Positions 16,324 to 24,858 of a DNA stretch of 57,127 bases are shown piece after piece (position 1 is the first letter of the stretch; each line of letters begins with the position of its first letter). Below the pieces are notes generated by a model. That model had not been told where the DNA came from. It was given only the letters and a program-made list of their open reading frames with translations, and ran no database searches. The DNA is taken from contig CAKUGW010000003.1 in assembly GCA_934654805.1 (NCBI GenBank), forward strand, positions 1 through 57,127, read 5' to 3'. The stretch comes from an uncultured Kiritimatiellota bacterium. Its GTDB lineage: Bacteria; Verrucomicrobiota; Kiritimatiellia; RFP12; UBA1067. A program made the position numbers and the translations under genes.

Positions 16324-17741
16324 GGAAAGGACGGGGAAAGCGGTTCGGTCTCCGCCGCGCCGTCCTGTGGGGCGCGCCGTGGGCGCTGGGGCTGCTGGCG
16401 GCGGCGCTGTTCGTCCTGCGGCCGATCGCCCTGCGCACGTCGCTGGACGATCTCGTCGGAGACGGCGTGGAGGCGGTTCCCGCGTCCGTGCGCAGGGCGT
16501 CCGCCGACCTCGTGCCGGTGCTTGTCTGGTCGGGCTCGCGTCGCTCGACGACGTGCGCCTCCTGGCGACGGCGGAAGGCCGTGCGCGCCTCGCCCGCAAC
16601 GCGCTGAAGAGATACTACGCCGCGCCGGTGCCGCCGCTCTTCCCGGTCGCGGACGATCCGTTTGCACTTGCGGACGGCTTCGTGCGCGCGCAGATGACGG
16701 CGCGCGATGGCCGCCGTCGCGGGGCTGCTCGGCCTTTTGGGCGAAAAGGCGAACCTCTTTCACCTGCTCGCGTGCTTCCTCCTGGCGGGCATGAGCGTCG
16801 ACTACACGGTGTTCCTGCACAATGGCGGGCGTGCGGCGCTGAAGCCGGCGATCTGCTCGCTCCTCACGAGCCTCGCGGGGTTCGGGGCGCTTTGCTTCGT
16901 CTCGTTCCCGGTCGTGCAGGGCTTCGGCCTCGTTCTCGGCGTCGGGCTCCCGGTCGGGTTCGCCGCCGCGTGCGCGACGCGCCGCCGGGCGCCCCCGGTT
17001 GCGTCGCCGGATTCCGTGGAACTGGCCGCGACGCCGCTAGGCCTGGAGATCCTGTGGGGGCTCTATCGCCTCTTCGGGCTGAGGGCCCTGCATCTCTTCG
17101 CCGCCGCCGTCGGGCTCTGCGCGTGGACGTTCTCGCGGAAAGTCCGCCGTGCGACGACGGTGCGCAAGCTCATCCATTTCACGCGGTCGCTTGCGGACAA
17201 GCTTGTCGTCATGGCCGACGGACGCGACCTGCCGCACGTCGAGACGGACGGCTCGGCGGACGCGGCGGCGTTCGTGGCGGACGTGCGGGCGGGGCGGGGC
17301 GTGTTCGTGCTGTCGTCCCACTGCGGCACGGTGGAGGCGCTTGCGGCGCTCGAGGGCTGCGCGTTCACGTTCCACGCCTGGATGGACTTCGACCGGACGG
17401 GCGTCTTCAACCGGTTCTACCTGCGCCACGCGAACCGGGCGAAGGTCGTGATCCATCCGATCTCGGAAATCGGGATGGCGACGGCCTTTCTCGCGGGCGA
17501 GGCGCTGGATCGCGGCGACTGCCTCGTGATGGCGGGCGACCGGGGGCGCGGCGCCTTCCGCTTCGCGCACGCGCTGGGGCATCCGGCCTACTTCGTCGCC
17601 TGCGTCTGGACGGGACGCGGCTACCGGGCGGTCGTGCGCCGCCTGCCGGACGGGGCGAAGGCGATGGCGGCGGCCTACGACGCGGCGCTGGAGGAGCTTG
17701 TGCGCGCGGTTCCCGACCAATGGTTCGCATGGGGCGCCTGA
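16320..17741 (+). pseudogene. Decayed MMPL-type lipid exporter joined to a lysophospholipid-acyltransferase-like domain
   Basis: Begins with an intact coupled start (ATGA overlap with ybeY) and a first membrane helix of an RND/MMPL exporter. Near 16535 the coding signal moves to another frame (SLDDVRLLATAEGRARLARN continues there) and near 16705 it returns to the first. Between the two pieces most of the exporter is missing: only its N-terminal about 120 residues and the last membrane segments (MSVDYTVFLHNGGRAAL) remain, against roughly 750-800 in the family. From about 17030 the same frame continues as an LPLAT-like acyltransferase (VFVLSSHCGTVEAL, the HxxxxE-type motif, then MAGDRG). 16707-17741 (344 aa) is open and might still be expressed as a fusion. 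In related clusters these two genes serve aryl-polyene or lipid export. Confidence 0.7.
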
Positions 17742-17775
17742 CGGTTTCGCTTTTTGCTGTAAACCTAAAAAAGCA

Positions 17776-17811
17776 GCTGAAGCCGTCCAAATGCGGCTTC
17801 AGCCTTTATTT
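17776..17811 (+). terminator. Rho-independent terminator closing the long plus-strand run
   Basis: A perfect 10-bp stem (17776-17785 with 17794-17803, 8-nt loop) is followed by CTTTATTT. A run of six A precedes the stem at 17767-17772, so it may also stop transcripts coming from the minus strand. Confidence 0.85.
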
Positions 17812-17879
17812 GCAGGGATTTGAGCGTGGCGATGGCTTCACCATCCAGGTGAAACGCGGCTGCGGCGGGATCTGAGTCT

Positions 17880-18265
17880 CTGCGCGACAGTCGTTCGAAT
17901 CTTGGCCCGTCGGCCCGACAGATCGCCCGACCGGACGTCGCTACGCTCCGTCTATGTCGGCCTACGGCCTCGATCCGGGTCGCTCCGGGAGTCGCACCTG
18001 TCGCCACACGTCCCATTCCCCTCGACAGAATGCGCTTCCGCAAGCGAGAAAGCCGAGGCGACGGGCGATCCCTTCGCTCCTCCCGTGCGACTGTCGGCTC
18101 CGGCGGGCCACGGGCGGCTTGCGCCGCCGCTTCGCGCGACATCTGCGTCTCCAGACGAGGCCGCTTCAAGGGGGACGCACGAGCGAAGCCGCGAGCAAGG
18201 CGGGCGCGGCAAGCGAGCGGACTGCTGCCCGTAGCGAGCCGTTCGTCCACACCAACTGGCGTGAC
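17880..18265 (+). repeat. Dispersed repeat, copy 1
   Basis: The 17742-18295 interval has no gene I can support. Bases 18058-18225 match, in inverted orientation, 56960-57127 with scattered mismatches. The next about 40 bases (CTGCTGCCCGTAGCGAGCC and onward) match further sequence of the second copy beyond an indel of roughly 140 bp. A CTCTGCGCGACAGTCG unit at about 17878 also recurs at 56725 and 56770. No transposase frame lies inside. Confidence 0.8.
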
Positions 18266-18295
18266 GGCGATAACGCGAGGACCGTGTGCCGCGCC

Positions 18296-19324
18296 TCACG
18301 GCGCAAGGCGCGAGAGGCGGTCTTCGATCGCGGCGATCTCGTCGGGCGAGAAGACGCGCGTCTCCAGCTTCCACTTCCCCGACGTGTCGCCCGGCGTCAC
18401 GTAGTCGCGCGAGACGTAGTTCCTGAAGAGTCCGCGCCTCTTCAGCACGTAGAGGTTGAACCCGCGCAGGTGTCCGCCGGGAATCGTCTCCTTCAGGTTC
18501 ATCATCAGCAGGTACTTCGCGAAAAGGTCGTCCGCGCGCGCCGCGTCCCCGGCCTCCAGCGCCGACCAGATGGACATCAGGAAGTCGGCGTAGGCGGCGC
18601 GTTCCGAGATGACGCCGCGCGTGCCGAAGCGGCGGTGCTGGTCGAGCCAGCCGTAGCTGCCCCATGCGCTGAAGACGGTCTTCACCTCCGGCGCGCGGCA
18701 TTCCGCGCGCATCCGCGCGTTCGCGTCCGCGCCCCCCGTCTCCTCCTTGATCCAGCCGTAGACCGACGGGAACTCGCGCGCGAGCCGGATCAGGAGGTCG
18801 CTCGACGGAATCGGCACCTTGTCCGAACAGTAGGTCTGGACGATGACGGGCCGCCGTGCGATCCCGGCCAGCCGCCGATAGTAGCGTTCGAGGTCGTCCT
18901 GCGAACGCGCGTCGTGCGGCGGACGGCACGCGATCGCGAGCTTCGTCGCCGGATGCGCCGCCGCGAGCCGCTCGACCTCCGTCGCGAGCGCGACCATCTC
19001 ATCCGTGTCGCGTCCCTGACAGCCGAGGATGACGTAGACGTCCGCCTGCTCGAACGCCCGCGCGAGCGCGGCGAAGGAGCGCATCTTCTCCTCGCGCATC
19101 AGCAAGTCGATGGCGTCGTTCGACTGGCACCAGATGAACCCGCCGACGCCCGCGTCCGCGACGAACCGCGCCTCGCGAACGAGCGTCTCCACGTCCAGCG
19201 CACCGTCGTCGTGGTAGGGCGCGGAGAGGATCGGAAGCGGCCCGCGCAGCGCCGCCGCCGCCTCGGCCCGTCCGCCAAGGCCCCAGACGCACAGCGCCAA
19301 AAGAATTCCGCACCCTATTCTCAT
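18296..19324 (-). CDS. Secreted DapA/N-acetylneuraminate-lyase-family aldolase-like protein
   Basis: A 342-aa protein of the dihydrodipicolinate synthase superfamily with an N-terminal signal peptide (about residues 1-21, ending RAEAA). The TIM-barrel start GPLPILSAPYHDDGALD and the YGWIKEETG segment, which carries the Schiff-base lysine of the family, are visible. Cytosolic DapA and NanA have no signal peptide, so a periplasmic location is unusual. The start used is ATG 19324; upstream the frame would only extend into the pyrimidine repeat tract. It lies downstream of an SDR and an MFS transporter, suggesting breakdown of a sugar acid or keto-acid. It could also be an enzymatically inactive sensor-like relative. 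Confidence 0.75.
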   Translation of the reverse strand: MRIGCGILLALCVWGLGGRAEAAAALRGPLPILSAPYHDDGALDVETLVREARFVADAGVGGFIWCQSNDAIDLLMREEKMRSFAALARAFEQADVYVILGCQGRDTDEMVALATEVERLAAAHPATKLAIACRPPHDARSQDDLERYYRRLAGIARRPVIVQTYCSDKVPIPSSDLLIRLAREFPSVYGWIKEETGGADANARMRAECRAPEVKTVFSAWGSYGWLDQHRRFGTRGVISERAAYADFLMSIWSALEAGDAARADDLFAKYLLMMNLKETIPGGHLRGFNLYVLKRRGLFRNYVSRDYVTPGDTSGKWKLETRVFSPDEIAAIEDRLSRLAP

Positions 19325-19401
19325 TTTATGCCCTCCACTTCTCCACCCTTCCACTTCTCCACCTTTCCACTTTTCCACTTTTCCACTTCTCCACCCCTCT
19401 T
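19325..19401. repeat. Pyrimidine-rich micro-repeat tract (CCACTTTTCCACTTCTCCACC)
   Basis: Eight or so imperfect 8-11-nt units built from CCACTT and CTCCACC fill the gap between the SDR and the DapA-like gene. The complement reads GTGGAAAAGTGGA, resembling the insertion inside murI. Confidence 0.85.
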
Positions 19402-19402
19402 C

Positions 19403-20182
19403 TCACACGCTTGCCGCCGGGATGCACAGGTGGCCGCCGTCCACCAGCACGTTCGTGCCCGTCACGAACGACGCGGCGTCGCTGCACAGGTAGAGAATCA
19501 CGTTCACGAGCTCGTCCGGCTGGGCGGCCGCGCCGCGCACGGTCGCCATCGTCGCCATGCCGGGGCGCGTCAGCACCGGGCCAGGCGAGACGCAGACGGC
19601 GCGGACGCCGTGCGGCCCGCCCGCGAGGGCGAGCGACTTGACGAAGTTGAAGAGGCCCGACTTCGCCGCCCCGTACATCGCCCCGATGGCATCCGCCTCA
19701 ATGCCCATCACGCTGCCGATGAGGCAGATGACGCCCCTCTTCGCCGCGACCATGTGCGGCATGCAGGCGCGGGCGAAATAGACCGGCCCTCGCAGGTTCA
19801 CGTCAATGCCCCAGTCGATCGTCTCGACCGGCTGCTCGTAGAACGGGATCCCCTTGGTGCCGCAGACGCGCGCCTCGTTGCCGCCCGCGAATGGAATGAG
19901 CAGGTCGATCGCGCCGAACCGGTCGATGGCCAGCTGCGCCGCGCATTCGGCGTCCGCGAACCTGCGCACGTCGCACGGACAGGCCAGCACCTGTCCTCCG
20001 CACTTCGCAGCCTCTCCACCCCCCAGCCTTTCAGCTTCTTGACGAAGCCGGGCTTCGTCAAGATCGCACATCACGACCTTCGCGCCCGCCGCCGCCAGCC
20101 GCTCGGCCGTCCGCAGCCCCATGCCGCTCGCGGCGCCCGTCAGCACCGCGACCTTGCCCGCAAAACATTCGTCCGCCATCAT
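19403..20182 (-). CDS. Short-chain dehydrogenase/reductase
   Basis: A classical SDR of 259 aa. The cofactor loop TGAASGMGLRTAERLAAAG lies at residues about 15-33 with an Asp after the second strand (CDLDEARL), favouring NAD(H). The catalytic Tyr-x3-Lys is in MYGAAKSGLF, with the preceding Ser in IGSVMG. The C-terminal TGTNVLVDGGHL end is typical. A palindrome at 20038-20062 (CTTGACGAAGCC and its complement) and a GGGTGGAGAGG stretch lie within the frame after the second strand, so a short insertion may derive from repeats. The start overlaps the MFS stop as ATGA, so the two genes are cotranscribed. Substrate unknown, probably the compound imported by the transporter. Confidence 0.85.
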   Translation of the reverse strand: MMADECFAGKVAVLTGAASGMGLRTAERLAAAGAKVVMCDLDEARLRQEAERLGGGEAAKCGGQVLACPCDVRRFADAECAAQLAIDRFGAIDLLIPFAGGNEARVCGTKGIPFYEQPVETIDWGIDVNLRGPVYFARACMPHMVAAKRGVICLIGSVMGIEADAIGAMYGAAKSGLFNFVKSLALAGGPHGVRAVCVSPGPVLTRPGMATMATVRGAAAQPDELVNVILYLCSDAASFVTGTNVLVDGGHLCIPAASV

Positions 20183-21435
20183 CTCGTTTCGTCCCTTTCG
20201 TACTCGTAGTCCCGTTTCAGGAAAACCGTGCGCGCGACGAGCGTCAGCGCCGCCGCCGCCAGGTAGAAGCCGCCGAGCGTCGCGAACGCCGTCGTCATCG
20301 GGAACGACTGCCGGAGCGCGCCCAGCACGACCGGAGCGCACGCGCCGAGGGCGAAGGCCCCGCTGGCGTAGAGTCCGTAGGCGGACGTGCGGTAGCGCGG
20401 TACGATCACCTCGTAGAACGAGGCGATGAAGTTCGCGTCGTAGAAGCCGTGCACGAAGCCGTAGGCCGCGAGCGCGGCGGCCGTCGCGGCGAGCGAGCCC
20501 GACAGGCGCACGACCAGGCACACGAGCGGTGCGCAGAGGACGAGCCCGACCAGGTTGCAGTCGAGCCGCGCGCCGATCCGCCCCCGCCGCTTTCCGGCGT
20601 CCGAGAGGCGGCTTCCCGCGAGGATGCCGAGGAAGCCGCCGACGTAGAACCAGATCACCGCATGGAACGCCGCCCGCGCCGGCGCGAGGGACAGGCCCTC
20701 CTGCAGGAAGGTCGGCATCCACGTGCGGAAGCCGATGTCGCCGAAGTTGCTGAGGCCGAACGCGAGCGTCATCAGGATGGCGGAGGGCTTCGTCGCCAGC
20801 GCGAGGAACCCCTCCTTCAGGGCGCGGGCGACCTTCGGGCGCGCCGCCGCCGCGACCGCCGGCGGCTCGCGCAGGAAGACGACGAGCACAGCCACCCAGA
20901 GGATGCCGAAGCCGCCGAAGACCCTGAACGCCGACCGCCAGCCGCCCGGCCCCAGCGAGCCGAGGTAGCCCGACGAGACGCTGCAGAGGATGATGCCCGC
21001 GTAGGCCGCGAGCTGGTAGACCGAGAGCGCCGTCGCGCGCGACGCGGCGTGGAGCTGCTGGATCAACGACGTCGATGAGGTCGGCACGAGGCTCTGGCCA
21101 ACGCCGTTCAGGATGCCGTAGGTGAGGATCAGGAGGCCGACCGACGAGGCGAAGGACGCGAGGAAGACGCCGGAGACGAAGAGCGCCGACCCCAGGACGA
21201 TGACCCACTTGCGCCGGAAGAGGTCGGCCGCGAACCCGCCGAGCGGCACGACCGCCGCGTACGCGAAGAAGAAGACGGAGGCGACGGCCCCCATGCGGAG
21301 GTCGTCGACGCCGAAGTCGGCGCGGATCTGCGGCAGCGTCGCCCCGTAGATCTGCCGCGTTCCCTGCAAGAGGAAGTAGGCGACCCACAGAAGCCCGAGC
21401 GCAATCCAGCGGTTATCGACACGTTTGATCGTCAT
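20179..21435 (-). CDS. Major facilitator superfamily transporter
   Basis: A 418-aa polytopic membrane protein with about twelve hydrophobic segments and a central cytoplasmic loop near residue 200. The first half contains the MFS loop 2-3 motif GGFAADLFRRKWVI and the first helix region GLLWVAYFLLQGTRQIYGATLP. This resembles the anion:cation symporter or glycerol-3-phosphate/hexuronate type transporters. The start at ATG 21435 lies 7 nt after an extended -10, so its mRNA is probably leaderless. It is divergent from the XylR-like regulator with about 75 bp between, and shares an operon with the SDR and the DapA-like gene. Sugar-acid import is an inference from that context. Confidence 0.85.
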   Translation of the reverse strand: MTIKRVDNRWIALGLLWVAYFLLQGTRQIYGATLPQIRADFGVDDLRMGAVASVFFFAYAAVVPLGGFAADLFRRKWVIVLGSALFVSGVFLASFASSVGLLILTYGILNGVGQSLVPTSSTSLIQQLHAASRATALSVYQLAAYAGIILCSVSSGYLGSLGPGGWRSAFRVFGGFGILWVAVLVVFLREPPAVAAAARPKVARALKEGFLALATKPSAILMTLAFGLSNFGDIGFRTWMPTFLQEGLSLAPARAAFHAVIWFYVGGFLGILAGSRLSDAGKRRGRIGARLDCNLVGLVLCAPLVCLVVRLSGSLAATAAALAAYGFVHGFYDANFIASFYEVIVPRYRTSAYGLYASGAFALGACAPVVLGALRQSFPMTTAFATLGGFYLAAAALTLVARTVFLKRDYEYERDETR

Positions 21436-21442
21436 GCGGGAA

Positions 21443-21451
21443 AGTATAGCA
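21443..21451 (-). promoter_or_regulatory. Promoter of the MFS-SDR-aldolase operon
   Basis: TGCTATACT on the minus strand; 7 nt separate it from the ATG at 21435, so the predicted transcription start falls on or next to the start codon. It is back to back with the regulator promoter at 21493. Confidence 0.7.
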
Positions 21452-21492
21452 AAATCGAAACGACTTGTGAGCCAACACTTTTCCGACTTTTT

Positions 21493-21501
21493 TGCTATAC
21501 T
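21493..21501 (+). promoter_or_regulatory. Promoter of the XylR-like regulator
   Basis: TGCTATACT preceded by a T-run and followed by 9 nt and the ATG at 21511. The two divergent -10 boxes share the segment TTTTGCTATACT, so one bound regulator could control both sides. Confidence 0.7.
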
Positions 21502-21510
21502 GTCCGCATC

Positions 21511-22758
21511 ATGTCGAAAATCAAGCGCGTTCTCCTGGCCTTCCGCCTCAACTATTCGTCCAACCGCCAGTTCCTGGCGGGCGTCGCCCGCTACCTGCGC
21601 CATGCGCCCAGCTGGCGCGTCACCGTCGCCGAGAACTTCTACGACTTCGACGCGGCGACGCTGGCGAAAGCCGCGCGCGACGGCTACGACGGCATTCTCA
21701 CCGTGCCGCCGCACGACCCGGAGGCCGCGCGCCTGCTGAGCGCGCAGGCGGCGCCGCTCGCCCTTCTCGGCGCGACAGGCGACGAGCTGCCGGCGCGGCG
21801 GCGGGTCGCGTTCGTCGGCAGCGACGAGCGCGGGCTCGGCGCACGTGCGGCCGAGCACTTCCTGTCGCTCGGCACGTTCCGCGCGTTCGCCTTCGTCCTG
21901 TCCTCGCCGGCGACCGTGTGGGCGCAGCAGCGGTTCGAGGGGTTCCGGGACGCGCTCGCCGCGCACGGCTGCGAACCTGCCCTAATCGACTCGCCGCACG
22001 TGGCGGGTTCGCCCGACGACCTCTCCTATCTGAAGGATGCGCTGGCGGCCATGCCGAAGCCTGTCGCGGTCATGGCCGCCTACGACCAGCGCGGCGCACA
22101 GGTACTCCAGGCGTGCGACGGCTCGGACCTCACGGTCCCCAAACACGTGCAGGTGATCGGCGTGGACGACGACCCGGTCTTCTGCGACTTCTCGCGTCCG
22201 ACGCTGACGAGTCTCTCCACCGGCCAGGTCCGCAAGGGCGAAGTCGCCGCAATGGCGCTTGACCGGCTGATGGACGACCGCGCGTGCGCGGAACGGAAGG
22301 TCATCAAGCTGACGGGCGCCGAGATTGTCGAGCGCGAAAGCACGGCGCCGATCGCGCCGGCCGCGCACCTGATCGAGCGGGCGATGGACTTCGTCGAGCG
22401 GGAGGCGACGCGCGGCGTCCGCGCCCGCGACGTGGTCGCGCACCTCGGCATCTCGCAGGCCCTCGTCAACAAGCGGTTCCGGGAATACGGCTGCCGGACG
22501 CTCTCCGACGCCCTTGCGCGCGCCCGGCTGAAGGCCGTGCGCGTCAAGCTGCGGACGACGAAGATGAAGATCGGCGCGATCACCGCCGCCTGCGGCTTCC
22601 CCAACGCCGACTACGCCAAGCGTCTCTTCCGCAAGACCTACGGCCTCACGATGCGCGACTACCGCCGCGGCCTCGCCGCGCACAACACGCCGGCCAAGGG
22701 GAGCCCGAAGATTGCGTCAACCGTCAATGGGGTGACCCCATTGACGGAAAACTGTTGA
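21511..22758 (+). CDS. XylR-like AraC-family transcriptional regulator with LacI-type sensor domain
   Basis: A 415-aa regulator. Residues about 1-275 resemble the XylR/LacI periplasmic-binding-like sensor: VLLAFRLNYSSNRQFLAGVARYLR, the VIGVDDDPVFCDFSRPTLTSL strand and the Asp-Asp turn. The last about 110 residues are an AraC DNA-binding domain with two helix-turn-helices (VVAHLGISQALVNKRF and KIGAITAACGFPNADYAKRLFRKTYG). These regulators usually bind a sugar and activate an adjacent catabolic operon, here the divergent MFS-SDR-aldolase genes. The family normally ends soon after MRDYRR; here about 25 extra residues follow, the last eleven encoded by a palindromic repeat. Confidence 0.88.
   Translation: MSKIKRVLLAFRLNYSSNRQFLAGVARYLRHAPSWRVTVAENFYDFDAATLAKAARDGYDGILTVPPHDPEAARLLSAQAAPLALLGATGDELPARRRVAFVGSDERGLGARAAEHFLSLGTFRAFAFVLSSPATVWAQQRFEGFRDALAAHGCEPALIDSPHVAGSPDDLSYLKDALAAMPKPVAVMAAYDQRGAQVLQACDGSDLTVPKHVQVIGVDDDPVFCDFSRPTLTSLSTGQVRKGEVAAMALDRLMDDRACAERKVIKLTGAEIVERESTAPIAPAAHLIERAMDFVEREATRGVRARDVVAHLGISQALVNKRFREYGCRTLSDALARARLKAVRVKLRTTKMKIGAITAACGFPNADYAKRLFRKTYGLTMRDYRRGLAAHNTPAKGSPKIASTVNGVTPLTENC
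22721..22747. repeat. Perfect 12-bp palindrome at the 3' end of the XylR-like gene
   Basis: The arms CCGTCAATGGGG and CCCCATTGACGG are separated by 3 nt. There is no T-tract, so it is a weak terminator at best. A partial unit (TTGGGGTCAGATC) follows at about 22763. It lies between convergent genes. Confidence 0.85.
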
Positions 22759-22816
22759 TAACTTGGGGTCAGATCTCCGCGCTGAGGCTCAGGACACCAA
22801 AGCCTGGCGTTTGCCC

Positions 22817-23230
22817 TCAGCTCCTTTTCTTCTTCGCGTCGCTGCGGACGTCGTCCTCGGTGCCCATCACGCCGTCCTCGCCGGCCGACTTGATGATGAC
22901 CTTCTTGCCCTTCGTCTCCATCTCGTACTTGTTGTCCCACGGGTCGTAGAGCCCCTTGTCGCTTTCGAGGATCGGCTCTTCGCCCTCCGTGAGCTGGTCG
23001 AGCGAGGTCGGCAGCTTCTTGTGCTGGATGTAGTACGTCGTGCACGCCTCGTGCAGCGACTGGACGCCCTGCTCGGCCGCCGTCTGGCGCGCCTTGCCGA
23101 TGTTGCCGATGACGTTCTGCACGGCGATCGTGCCCAGGATGCCGAGGATGGCCACGACGACCAGCAGCTCGACGAGCGTGAAGCCGGCCTTCATCGACTG
23201 GACGACCGCGTTCTCTTCGTTCTTCATCAT
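22817..23230 (-). CDS. GspG-like type II secretion / type IV pilin-family pseudopilin
   Basis: A 137-aa prepilin. The class III signal is visible as MKAGFTLVELLVVVAILG, with cleavage expected between Gly and Phe and the conserved Glu5. The C-terminal YDPWDNKYEME and EDGVMGTEDDV segments match the calcium-binding end of GspG major pseudopilins. An unusual N-terminal leader of about 13 residues (MMKNEENAVVQS) precedes the basic signal; a start at the later Met cannot be excluded. It sits at the end of the tRNA-pheS-lepA run, one base after the EF-hand gene, without other secretion genes. Confidence 0.85.
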   Translation of the reverse strand: MMKNEENAVVQSMKAGFTLVELLVVVAILGILGTIAVQNVIGNIGKARQTAAEQGVQSLHEACTTYYIQHKKLPTSLDQLTEGEEPILESDKGLYDPWDNKYEMETKGKKVIIKSAGEDGVMGTEDDVRSDAKKKRS

Positions 23231-23231
23231 T

Positions 23232-24836
23232 TCACTTGTTCTCCGGTGTGGCGTTGTCGGAGGCGGCAACCGCTGCCGCCTCCGCGTTTTGCCGTTGACA
23301 TTTTTCCGAGGGGGCGAAAAGTCCCCACGCCGTCCAGCCCAGCAGGGCGAGAACGAGCGCGACCAGGAGCGCGTAGAGGGCCGCGTCCGACGTCTTCGCG
23401 CACTTCGTGAAGCCGCGCGCCCGCCTCATCGAGAAGCGGATCGGACGGTTCACCGCCCAGCCCGAGGCGTTCAGGATCGCGCCGAGGTCGCGGCGGCGCA
23501 GCTTGAACCACGTGAGCGCCACGCTCGGCAGCGAGACGACGAGGACGATCGCCAGCACGGACGCGAGCAGCTGCCACGGCCCCATGCCGCGCACGACCGC
23601 CGCGACGGACGCCACCGCCGCGCCCGCCATGCCGACGCCGATGCCGATCGCCGCGACGGAGCTCGCGAGCGCCGCCCCGCCGGCCTCGGCCGACGCCGCG
23701 CCCTTCTGCACCTTCTCGACCGACTTCGCCTGGCGGTCGCCGAGGAACCTCTTCACGGCGGCGGCGAGGCCCGCGCCCAGCTTCCGCCACGGCGCCCAGA
23801 ACGCCTCCGTCAGCGAGACCTGCGACTCGACGACCCGCGTGACGACCGCCTCCCAGTTGCCGCCGTCGCGGTCGTAGAAGACGCCGTTGCGCCCCGCGTA
23901 GAGCCCGCCGACCGTCCCCGCCGTCACGACCGCGCAGACCGTGCGCTCGGCGCCGTCCTGCGGACGCTTCAGCTTCAGGTAGATGACGCAGCAGTCGGAC
24001 TTGCCCGCGAGCGCGGCGTGCGCCGCCTCGCTCTCGACGTGGAAGCAGAGGTCAAGCTCCTTGCCGTCGATCCGCAGCGTGCCCGTCTGGAAGATCGCCG
24101 CCGCCGTCTCGTCGTAGAGGCGGTCCATCGTCACGTAGTTCTGCAGGAACTCGCCGAGGAAGATCCTGTACCGCAGCAGCCGCTCCTCGTCGGCGAGCGC
24201 GGCCTTCGCCTCGGCGTGGGCGACCGGCTCCGCCGCGCGCCAGGCGCGGAACGGCGCGAACGCCGACTTGACGGCCTTCCAGTCCGTCCGCGTCAGCGCG
24301 TCCCTCTCGCCGAGGACGGGGCGGACGCTCTTTTCCGCAAACGCGCGAATCGCCTCCAGGTGCTTCGGGTTGAGGCGGTCCTTCAGCGGCAGAACCCTGT
24401 CCGGCTCCTCCGTCACGAGGGGCAGGTCGTCCGGCGGCGTGAAGAACGCCTCGACGACCGGCTCGACGGCGGCAAGCGCGGCCTCGGCCGCCGGGGTGTC
24501 CGCCCCGCAGACGGCGACCGCCGGCTCTCGCCCCTGCGCCTCCCAGCCGGCGCGCGCGGCCTTCTCGGCTTCGGTCAGCTCCAGCTTCTCGAGGTCGGCC
24601 TGCTTCGCGAGATTCGCGGCGAGGGCCTTCTCGTCGTCCGCGTGGTCGCCGAAGAGGCCGTCGGCCGAGACTCCCTTCGCCTTCAGGAAGCCAAGCGCGG
24701 CAGTCACCTCGTCCGTACGGATGCGCCCGTCGCCGTCCGTGTCTATGAGCGCGAGCGTCCGCGCGTCGAACCGCAGTCCCCTGACGGGACAGGAAATCGC
24801 GTACCAGTCCTTCAGGTCGTTTGGAATCTCAACCAT
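23232..24836 (-). CDS. EF-hand-containing membrane protein of unknown function
   Basis: A 534-aa protein I cannot assign to a characterised family. Residues about 31-45 contain a canonical EF-hand loop (DTDGDGRIRTDE). A long soluble region follows (about 50-370). The C-terminal third has hydrophobic segments near 395-420, 430-455 and 495-515, so it is an integral membrane protein with the EF-hand domain at the N-terminus. No signal peptide is visible. It lies between lepA and a pseudopilin. Ca2+ binding is inferred from the loop alone. Confidence 0.7.
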   Translation of the reverse strand: MVEIPNDLKDWYAISCPVRGLRFDARTLALIDTDGDGRIRTDEVTAALGFLKAKGVSADGLFGDHADDEKALAANLAKQADLEKLELTEAEKAARAGWEAQGREPAVAVCGADTPAAEAALAAVEPVVEAFFTPPDDLPLVTEEPDRVLPLKDRLNPKHLEAIRAFAEKSVRPVLGERDALTRTDWKAVKSAFAPFRAWRAAEPVAHAEAKAALADEERLLRYRIFLGEFLQNYVTMDRLYDETAAAIFQTGTLRIDGKELDLCFHVESEAAHAALAGKSDCCVIYLKLKRPQDGAERTVCAVVTAGTVGGLYAGRNGVFYDRDGGNWEAVVTRVVESQVSLTEAFWAPWRKLGAGLAAAVKRFLGDRQAKSVEKVQKGAASAEAGGAALASSVAAIGIGVGMAGAAVASVAAVVRGMGPWQLLASVLAIVLVVSLPSVALTWFKLRRRDLGAILNASGWAVNRPIRFSMRRARGFTKCAKTSDAALYALLVALVLALLGWTAWGLFAPSEKCQRQNAEAAAVAASDNATPENK

Positions 24837-24858
24837 TGTTCTGCACCTCCGCCTTTCG

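Noticed and set aside
17950..18290. Protein-coding frames across repeat copy 1
   Set aside because: They run into the antisense strand of the DapA-like gene and show no motif; the same DNA occurs as a non-coding repeat at the other end of the window.
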